This document shows, piece by piece, positions 57,598-64,000 of a DNA stretch of 64,000 nt. Both the position numbers and the translations under genes were made by a program. Under the pieces are notes generated by a model, which was given only the letters and a program-made list of their open reading frames with translations, searched no databases and was not told where the DNA came from. The DNA comes from Clarkia xantiana subsp. parviflora (taxonomy: Eukaryota > Streptophyta > Magnoliopsida > Myrtales > Onagraceae): positions 12,743,747 through 12,807,746 of the forward strand of contig JAPTYO010000011.1 of assembly GCA_036873135.1 (NCBI GenBank). Direction: 5' to 3'. The first letter of the stretch is position 1. Every line of letters begins with the position of its first letter.

Positions 57598-58650
57598 GTT
57601 AGACCAAAGATACGCTCTTGGTGGGCGTCGAATCTGATCACGAGACAGGCTCTCGGAGGGCACTTAACGTTTCACAGGATAGGCTCCCGGAGGGCACAGG
57701 TTAGACCAAAGATACGCTCCTGGTTGGCGCCGAAAACTGTTCACGAGACAGGCTCTCAGAGGGCACTTAACGTTTCACAGGATAGGCTCCCGGAGGGCAC
57801 AGGTTAGACCAAAGATACGCTCCTGGTTGGCGTCGAAAACTGTTCACGAGACAGGCTCTCGGAGGGCACTTAACGTTTCACAGGATAGGCTCCCGGAGGG
57901 CACAGGTTAGACCAAAGATACGCTCCTGGTTGGCGTCGAAAACTGTTCACGAGACAGGCTCTCGGAGGGCACTTAACGTTTCACAGGATAGGCTCCCGGA
58001 GGGCACAGGTTAGACCAAAGATACGCTCCTGGTTGGCGTCGAAAACTGTTCACGAGACAGGCTCTCGGAGGGCACTTAACGTTTCACAGGATAGGCTCCC
58101 GGAGGGCTCAGGTTAGACCAAAGATACGCTCCTGGTGGGCGTCGAAGCTGGTAGTTTGAAATCTACCTCAAGATACGCTCTTGGGGGCGTCGAATCTGGT
58201 AGTGTTTTTTCTACCTCAAGATACGCTCTTGGGGGCGTCGAATCTGGTAGGTTGCAAATCTACCTCAAGATACGGTCCTGGGGGCGTCGAATTTCGTAGT
58301 TTTTGGAAACCACTCTCAAGATACGCTCTTGGTGCGTCGAAGGTCGTAGTGTAATAACTACTCTCAAGATACGCTCTTGGGGGCGTCGAAGGTCGTAGTA
58401 TGAACACTACTCTCAAGATACGCTCCTGGGGGCGTCGAAGGTCGTAGTATGAACACTACTCTCAAGATACGCTCTTGGGGGCGTCGAAGGTCGTAGTATG
58501 AACACTACTCTCAAGATACGCTCTTGGGGGCGTCGAATCTGTTCGCGGGATAGACTCCCGGAGGGCACAGGGTTCGTAGTTTTAGAACTACTCTCAAGAT
58601 ACGCTCTTGGGGGCGTCGAATGTCTTCGCGGGCTTGGCTCCCGGAGGGCT
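57598..58650. repeat. Tat-3 composite minisatellite (103-bp then ~50-bp units)
   Basis: Five units of 102-103 bp start gttagaccaaagatacgc at 57598, 57700, 57803, 57906 and 58009. From 58112 they are followed by about ten shorter units, mostly near 50 bp, that keep only the agatacgctcttgg...ggcgtcgaa core and alternate with ctactctca words. About fifteen cores in total. There are no unique spacers. Confidence 0.95.
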
Positions 58651-60444
58651 CATAATGTTACCTTATCTTGTGTCCTTTCTCATGTAGGGTGCGTCTTTGG
58701 TATGCTTTTCGAGTCTTTACTTGACTTTTCCTTCTATGATATTGCATGCTACCACGCTTTTCCTTCAATGTGTGAGATCACCTCTCGAGGGCGATGTTTG
58801 TGTGTTGCCAACTTAGGACGAGTTCGTATAGGGAGTTGATGATGTTTTCATCTTATGTGACCTCTTCTAGAAAAAGTGGTATTGCATGTTCTTGTGATCT
58901 TCTGCCTCTAATCTCTTCTTTTACACTTAGGTGGACTACCAAGCACTTATTCGTTTGGTTCCCCCCAAGTTGCTTGGTGGTAACACCGCCTTTCATATTT
59001 GGCCGTTGAAGGCCCCTCGTTCATTTTCTTGGTTGGGTACCCCTTATGCTCGGGGCTCCCTTGTCTGCTTGTTTGAATGCGATGAGTGTCCCTGGTAGGA
59101 TTTACACTTTCTCATGCTTGCTTGTTTCAGTCATAGGCATGGTTTGGATAATGCCTTTGTCGGATTTATCTTTAGGGATTGGGTGGAGAGCTTTTGCTTT
59201 GGGTGGGTGGGGGTGATTTTCATTCTCTTGATAACCAGGATGCGGCAGTGTTTGTATCCTAAGGGTGCTTGTAAATTCTTTCCCCCCCTTTCTTGTGTTT
59301 TAGGTTGAAAAGCTCTCTCATAGAATGGCGTCTTGAGTTGTTAATCTCGTAGGTGTATTTCAGACTAGTCAATCTGATCTATGCTCTTTGCTCGTGCATG
59401 GGGGGGTCTGACCGGGCTGTGATAATCTTCTTGGAGTGTTGTGGCACTTAGTTTGGTTTGCCTCTTCCTTCACATTGGAGTATTCTTCAATGCCTTTAGG
59501 GGGTGTGACATTGGTCATGCTCCTCCCACCTTGAATGTTGATTATAGTCTTCCTTTGCATTAGGACTTGAATCTAAAAAGGGCGTTTTTCTTTAGGTTTG
59601 CCGGTGATGCTGCATGATTTTCCATGGTTTTGCCCCCGTATTGGCTATTCCTTGTTGGATAACTTCATTAGGGGCTGCATTTGTATTGCGTACGTATACG
59701 TGTTTGAGGTGTGTTGAGCTGACAAGTCCCTCCTTTTTTGTTTTGTCATAACCTTCATTCATCATGTATTCGGCGTATGGCCTTAAAGGCGGGATATTTT
59801 TCTAGTGCCCCTTTTATCGTGGTTCTCCTCTTGATGGGATGCCAGAGTCAAATGTCTTATCATTTGCAGACAAGGTGGTTGATCGGGATGTGCGTCTAGT
59901 GTGAGGGTCGATCTTGAAACCTTACTCCCCAAGCTTTTGAGCTCTTCTTTGGTTGATCTTGTAGAACTATTATCCTGCCCTAAGGCTCTTGATAGGAGAT
60001 GTATCTCCTTTTTCATACTCTAGTTGTTGCACTATCTCTTTTGCTAATCTTGTATCTTTAGAGTTTCTCTCTTGGTGCATGACTTCAATGACAGGATTTT
60101 CTACCGATGTTTATTCTATTAGGACTTGTATCCTTGGTTGCCTTCCTTTCCTGTGAGATGGCGGAGGAGTGTTTACGAACACTCAGATGTGTCGTACTTG
60201 GTAGAGGTATGCGCCTAATCTTTAGGACGTTGTCTTGAATCTTCGTGTACCTATCTTTGATGAACATGTTATTCATTGCATATATAATACGGAGTCCAAG
60301 GATCTCCGGGTTAGGATCATATTTTGAGAACAGAGACATGGTCATCTATTAGATAACCTCTTTATCTACGGAGTTTATTTTTGCAAGGATAAATGCAAGG
60401 ATACTTGTAAGGATACTTGTAAGGATATGTGTTCTATTTCTGGT
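58651..60444. other. Tat-3 interior, no recognisable coding
   Basis: Pol would be expected here on the minus strand, but no RT, RNase H or integrase motif is seen in any frame. Short frames (59369-59560, 59783-60016, 60085-60345) have no family similarity that I can recognise. Confidence 0.6.
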
Positions 60445-60675
60445 TCATTTGCAGTGCCGTGTCCCTAATGGGTGTGTTGATGTTCTGACCGCCTTTACTA
60501 GTAGGGGGTCCTTTGGTATTAGGTATGCCTGACTCTTCTGTAGTATCATCAATGGTTGGTCATGGGAGATGTCTGACGGACTCCCTTCCTGTACTATGGT
60601 TCTCTTCATGTCAAAGTTGGTGATTCCCTCTCTTATGACTAACATATCATTGTGTGGAAATACTATGTTTTCCAT
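60445..60675 (-). pseudogene. Tat-3 protease-like remnant
   Basis: The minus-strand reading VFPHNDMLVIREGITNFDMKR follows the pattern of the Tat-1 protease approach (FPHDDALVVTLDVDGFEMKR). It is followed by VQEGSPSDI where Tat-1 has IDGGSSSDI. The catalytic Asp is replaced by Gln or Glu, so it cannot be an active protease. Only 76 codons are open. Confidence 0.6.
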
Positions 60676-61882
60676 GTCCCTTTTTAAAAGCTTGATGATG
60701 GTGTCATCGTTCTTCCTTTGCTAGGCTTGGTGTCCTTGAGGGTTTTTGATGGAAGTGTATTCCATTACCTGGGATGAGCTTTCTAAGTGTAGTTGTATCT
60801 CCTGCCTATTTTGTGAAATCATAAAGATCCGCTGGAGGTGTTTTCCTCTGATGGTGGGCGTTACCCATGTGATATGGTTTCCTCTATTTTTGGAGGGATG
60901 TGTTCGCGGCTACTCCCTCTCATGCTAATGAGCGTTTGTGGGGAGGGCATGTTGTGACTGGTGCCCCCCTTGCATACCAATGCCCGATGGGATCCTTTGA
61001 CGGACTTGGCCCTAGGATGCTTAGTGGAAGGTTATAGTAGGGGTAATCCTTTGTGACCTTCATGGTAGTTCCTCTATAGGATGTTGGGAGTGCTCAACTT
61101 ATTTTTGTAAGTGAGCCTTCCATCTTGTGATCTTTCCCAGAAACTTGACCTTATAGGTGTTCTTTGGGATTGAGGAATCTTTTTCTTGTGCATCTCTTGA
61201 TTGGCGACGGCCTTATACGGATTCTTCTAGTGGTCCACCTGTGTATATATATACCACGGAGCCCGAAGGCGTCCGGTATGGTCTTTCTTGGAAAACATGT
61301 TGATATCAAGTATCAAAATATACCCCTTTTAGGGAGTTGACTTGTTATGCAGTTAAATTAAATAAGAGGATATGGGAAGGATATGAGTGTGGGGTGTTGA
61401 TACCCCTTGCTTCCTTGGTAATGTAGCTGTCTTCCTCCAGTAGTCTGTGTGTATTCCTTCCACTTGAGGAATATAAGGTCGCATCCTTGCAAGACGGACT
61501 AGGTGGAGGTGTATCCTTCATGTATGCTATGTGCGATCTCACTTTACTACGTCTCTTCATGAGACTTCCCATTGTAGTAGCTATGTGCTAACGTGGTGTG
61601 GTACTCTATGAGTCCTCTGTTCAAATCCTTGTCTTTTCAACTCCTCCCCTGTCCTAGGGGGATGTGTGCCAAGGGTTGTCATGCACAAGGGGTTTGGATC
61701 TGTCGGGCTGTATCATGGGTAGGTGGTTGCCTTGTTGTGTTGTTGGGACTATGTCCCTCCCTTTGAGCTTTCCTTGGTGTGTCCCTTAGGCATGTCTGTG
61801 GTGATACGGACTGTATGTGTACATTGCCATGGTGGATGTTGGAACTCCTATATCCTTGTTGGTCTTGCATGTATGTCTTCCC
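60676..61882 (-). other. Tat-3 degraded gag region
   Basis: Lies between the protease remnant and the gag N-terminus, where capsid and knuckle should be. Only fragmentary frames are seen, and no CX2H/CX4HX4C knuckle could be confirmed. Confidence 0.45.
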
Positions 61883-62230
61883 TTAGTGCGGTGTATGTCC
61901 TTGTTGGGGTACTTGGTTGAACTCCTGCCTCCTTGGGGGTCTTGCCTGTCTATCTGCCCCCAGGGGGGTGTATGCCCTGGCATCCTGCTGTGTCTGTTGC
62001 TGCCTTGGAGGCACAAATTGCTGCCTTCCCTCTGGGAGTGGCCCTTGGTTATCTCTCATTTGTTCTTCTCGCTGCCTTGTTCGAGGGTGCGAGTGGTGTT
62101 CTTCTTCTGGGTCTTGTTCTTCCTCATGAACTTCTTCTTCTTCATGCTGGTGTTGCCTTCTCTGCCTGCTCCTCAGAGTCTCTATATGGGCTAGCAGCTC
62201 ATCCAATGCGTTCATCAACCTCGGAGTCAC
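61883..62230 (-). pseudogene. Tat-3 gag N-terminal segment
   Basis: A minus-strand 115-codon segment with a helical start (LMNALDELLAHIETLRSRQRR) and then a Glu/Gln/Arg-rich stretch (QHEEEEVHEEEQDPEEEHH; later PPRQQQTQQ). It lies about 400 bases inside the 5' LTR, where gag begins in Tat elements. Assignment rests on position and composition. The frame ends in a stop. Confidence 0.5.
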
Positions 62231-62628
62231 TGTCTATGCTCCTTGCGAGTATGCGGGCCTTATGTTGGTTGTGTGGGCACGATTGTCGTTCCTTTGAGTT
62301 AGTATTCCATATGGATACCCTTGAGGTTGTGTCTCATAGTAGTACCCCTGTGGAGGTGCCGTGTATTGGGATGGCACTCCTTGTTGCCCCCTGTCCCTGT
62401 GGCTTCCTAGTCAATGGAGTTGGAGCTGTGGAAGCCTCCTCCCTGCTTGTCAGGCTGGGGTGCCTGGGGGCTACCTGAGGCTCTGGTGTGCAGGCTGTTT
62501 CTCTGGGTTAGGCTGCCTTGCTGGAGGTATAGGCTGTCTCCCTCGCCTATTGCCCCCAGGTGGGCGGTGATGCCTAGATACTAAGCTGTTCGTCATCGCT
62601 CTTGTTATTGCCAGGCTTTCTGTTCGAA
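62231..62628 (-). other. Tat-3 5' leader / gag start region
   Basis: Gly/Pro/Gln-rich coding potential on the minus strand (PPGGNRRGRQ-like near 62540-62570) suggests the very start of gag, but no uninterrupted frame links it to 62230. Confidence 0.4.
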
Positions 62629-62646
62629 GCCCACAGACGGCGCCAA
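62629..62646 (-). other. Tat-3 primer binding site
   Basis: On the minus strand TTGGCGCCGTCTGTGGGC follows the 5' LTR. The core TGGCGCCGTCTGTGGG is identical to Tat-1. Confidence 0.85.
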
Positions 62647-62647
62647 G

Positions 62648-63588
62648 TGTTAGGTTATAAAGTCTAGGTCAACGGGTCGTTAATCTAGAATTTATCTCCC
62701 ACTAATGAAATGTCGGGTTCAGTGTTCCTAGGACTAGTCGTTCTGATCCATGCCCTTTTGCTCCCTTGGGGTAGTCGTTCTGATATATGTCCTTCTCTTC
62801 TCTCCTTCTGATCTCCTTTCCTTCTCTCCTTCTGACCTCCTTTCCTTCTCTCATTCTGACCTCCTGAGGCTTGTACTTCTTACCCCTGGGGCTTGTCCTA
62901 CTGCTCTATGCTCTTCTGCTTCCTTGGCTCTCTTCTCCTTGCCACCCTGCAAGAGGGGCAATACCAGGCACAGAGGGGGGGGTGGTGCCTGATGAACCCT
63001 CTCCGATGCCTAAGTCAGTACGGTTTTAGAGAGATAAAGCTAGAGAGATGTCAGAGCAAAATTGTGCAACTTGCCAAGATTCCCCAAATGAATTGTGAAG
63101 GTGGGGTATTTATAGGCAACGGTGTCATTAAGGTGGCTTAATGACATCGTTAACCTTTAAACACAGTTAATTAACCTTTAAACGCATGATTAAGACCTTA
63201 GGATACGGAGAAGGTAGGCGGAGTGAGCCGAGTGTGGGAGTCCAAAAAATGGTACCGGGGCCCTTGGGGGGAAGAGAAATCCGACCCCCAAGGGTAGGGG
63301 TTGGGTGAGGGCACCCAACCCCTCCTAGGGAGGATGGGGTTGACCAACCCCATCCCTCCTAGGAGAGATCGGGTTGGTCCACCCGATCTCCCCTAGGGGA
63401 GGTCGGGTGTGGCCACCCAACCTCACCTAGGTGAGTTTGCCTTGGCCGGACGAGCGCTCGGCCTCGTCCGAGCCGTTGATGTTCTCGCGAAGTGTTCGGG
63501 TTGAAGTTTCGATTTACAAACGTTAATGGGATGATAAAAATACAACGGTTCGGAAGTCAACGGGTTCAAATTGGGCGTATATCCATCA
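62648..63588 (-). repeat. Tat-3 5' LTR
   Basis: 941 bp, pairs with 53504-54513. Four hairpin units (63293-63431) instead of six. It keeps a minus-strand TATA box TATAAATA (63107-63114), which is mutated in the 3' LTR. Confidence 0.93.
63107..63114 (-). promoter_or_regulatory. TATA box of Tat-3 5' LTR
   Basis: TATAAATA on the minus strand, oriented into the element. The hairpin array lies upstream of it, in U3. Confidence 0.65.
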
Positions 63589-63593
63589 TAGTC

Positions 63594-64000
63594 AAGCTAG
63601 CTGGATATTATATTGCGAGCAATGAGCTCTGGGATTTAAATATATGGTTTGCGCAATAGGATAGACATGCTACGCTGATTGAAAGTGCCTAGAATCCATG
63701 TCTAGAAATTCGCATTATTGATTGTAAGCATGAACTGCAAAAAAAGCCCCTAATATTTTCAAAGCGTTTTATAAAACCGAAAATTCCAGTCGCCAATTAT
63801 GCATGATGTGTGCGGATATTTCATGTTTTGACACTTATGCTAGGATGTTCGCAATAGAATGCATGTGATAATTTACTTTACGTAGAATTATGTATGCTAG
63901 GAACATTAGACGCATGACGCGTAAGCATGTTGTGTTCGATATTTATGGCATGGTATGATGATTTGCTAGTTGTAGTATAATTATAAATATGCATGCGTAA
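63594..64000 (+). other. Copia-G leader, right part
   Basis: Continues the leader interrupted at 53503 (caagctagctggatatt, as at 46712-46728 in Copia-D) and runs off the window. Its gag should start beyond the window edge. Confidence 0.75.

Larger units (their letters stand above)
53504..63588 (-). mobile_element. Tat-3: coding-poor Tat-like LTR retrotransposon
   Basis: Flanked by a perfect 5-bp duplication tagtc (53499-53503 and 63589-63593). LTRs are 53504-54513 (3') and 62648-63588 (5'). By eye they differ by about six substitutions, one single-base indel and two hairpin units, the most similar pair in the window. The minus-strand primer site TGGCGCCGTCTGTGGG equals that of Tat-1. Its 8.1-kb interior retains only a gag start, a protease-like fragment, an antisense-gene fragment and minisatellites. 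I see no YVDD or integrase motif, so it would depend on proteins from another element. Confidence 0.9.

Noticed and set aside
57598..58650. CRISPR-like array of repeats
   Set aside because: Spacers are themselves repeats, unit length is 103 then ~50 bp, the host is a plant nuclear genome, and no cas genes exist.
61817..62478. Hydrophobic plus-strand frames resembling membrane segments near the Tat-3 5' LTR
   Set aside because: They are the reverse complement of a Gln/Glu/Arg-rich gag segment, which creates Leu/Ser/Cys-rich shadows.

Overview
This window is nuclear DNA of a flowering plant, most likely a eudicot. It has GT-AG introns, one conserved plant kinase gene, Ty3/gypsy and Ty1/copia LTR retrotransposons, and small hAT, Mutator and PIF/Harbinger elements. 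I see no rRNA, tRNA or CRISPR feature. The only host gene is at the left edge. Ten exons (878-3958) encode the last 424 residues of a CDPK-related kinase (CRK). Its first exon, with the N-terminus and the ATP-binding loop, lies outside the window.

From about 4.3 kb to 9.0 kb the DNA is AT-rich and carries two foldback elements with 9-bp target duplications (Mutator type), one of them inside a hAT-like element. From 9 kb onward nearly everything is nested retrotransposon sequence. Perfect target-site duplications (TSDs) fix the nesting. Tat-1 (9018-20339, minus strand) is a Ty3/gypsy Tat-lineage element. Copia-A (20488-39565, minus) sits inside a decayed Copia-B (plus strand, reading on from 39571 to about 44609). 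Tat-2 (27402-38314, plus) sits inside Copia-A, and a Mutator-type foldback element (36534-37058) sits inside Tat-2. From 44.8 to 53.5 kb there is a patchwork of related copia LTRs, leaders and coding fragments (Copia-C, minus), cut by a PIF/Harbinger element and another Mutator-type foldback. Tat-3 (53504-63588, minus) is a coding-poor Tat-like element inserted into a copia leader, which resumes at 63594 and runs to the window end.

The most interesting content is in the Tat elements. Tat-1 carries a spliced gene antisense to gag-pol. It has a TATA box, four exons, about 819 predicted residues and a coiled-coil C-terminus. Decayed counterparts are visible in Tat-2 and, weakly, in Tat-3. Each Tat copy also carries an unrelated minisatellite between or beside pol and the antisense gene. 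The Tat-3 LTRs contain a ladder of 34-bp hairpin units whose copy number differs between its two LTRs. Four foldback elements with the same termini, three with perfect and one with 8/9-matching 9-bp duplications, form a clear non-autonomous Mutator-type family. None of the retrotransposon gag-pol reading frames is intact, so every internal gene except the Tat-1 antisense gene is called a pseudogene.
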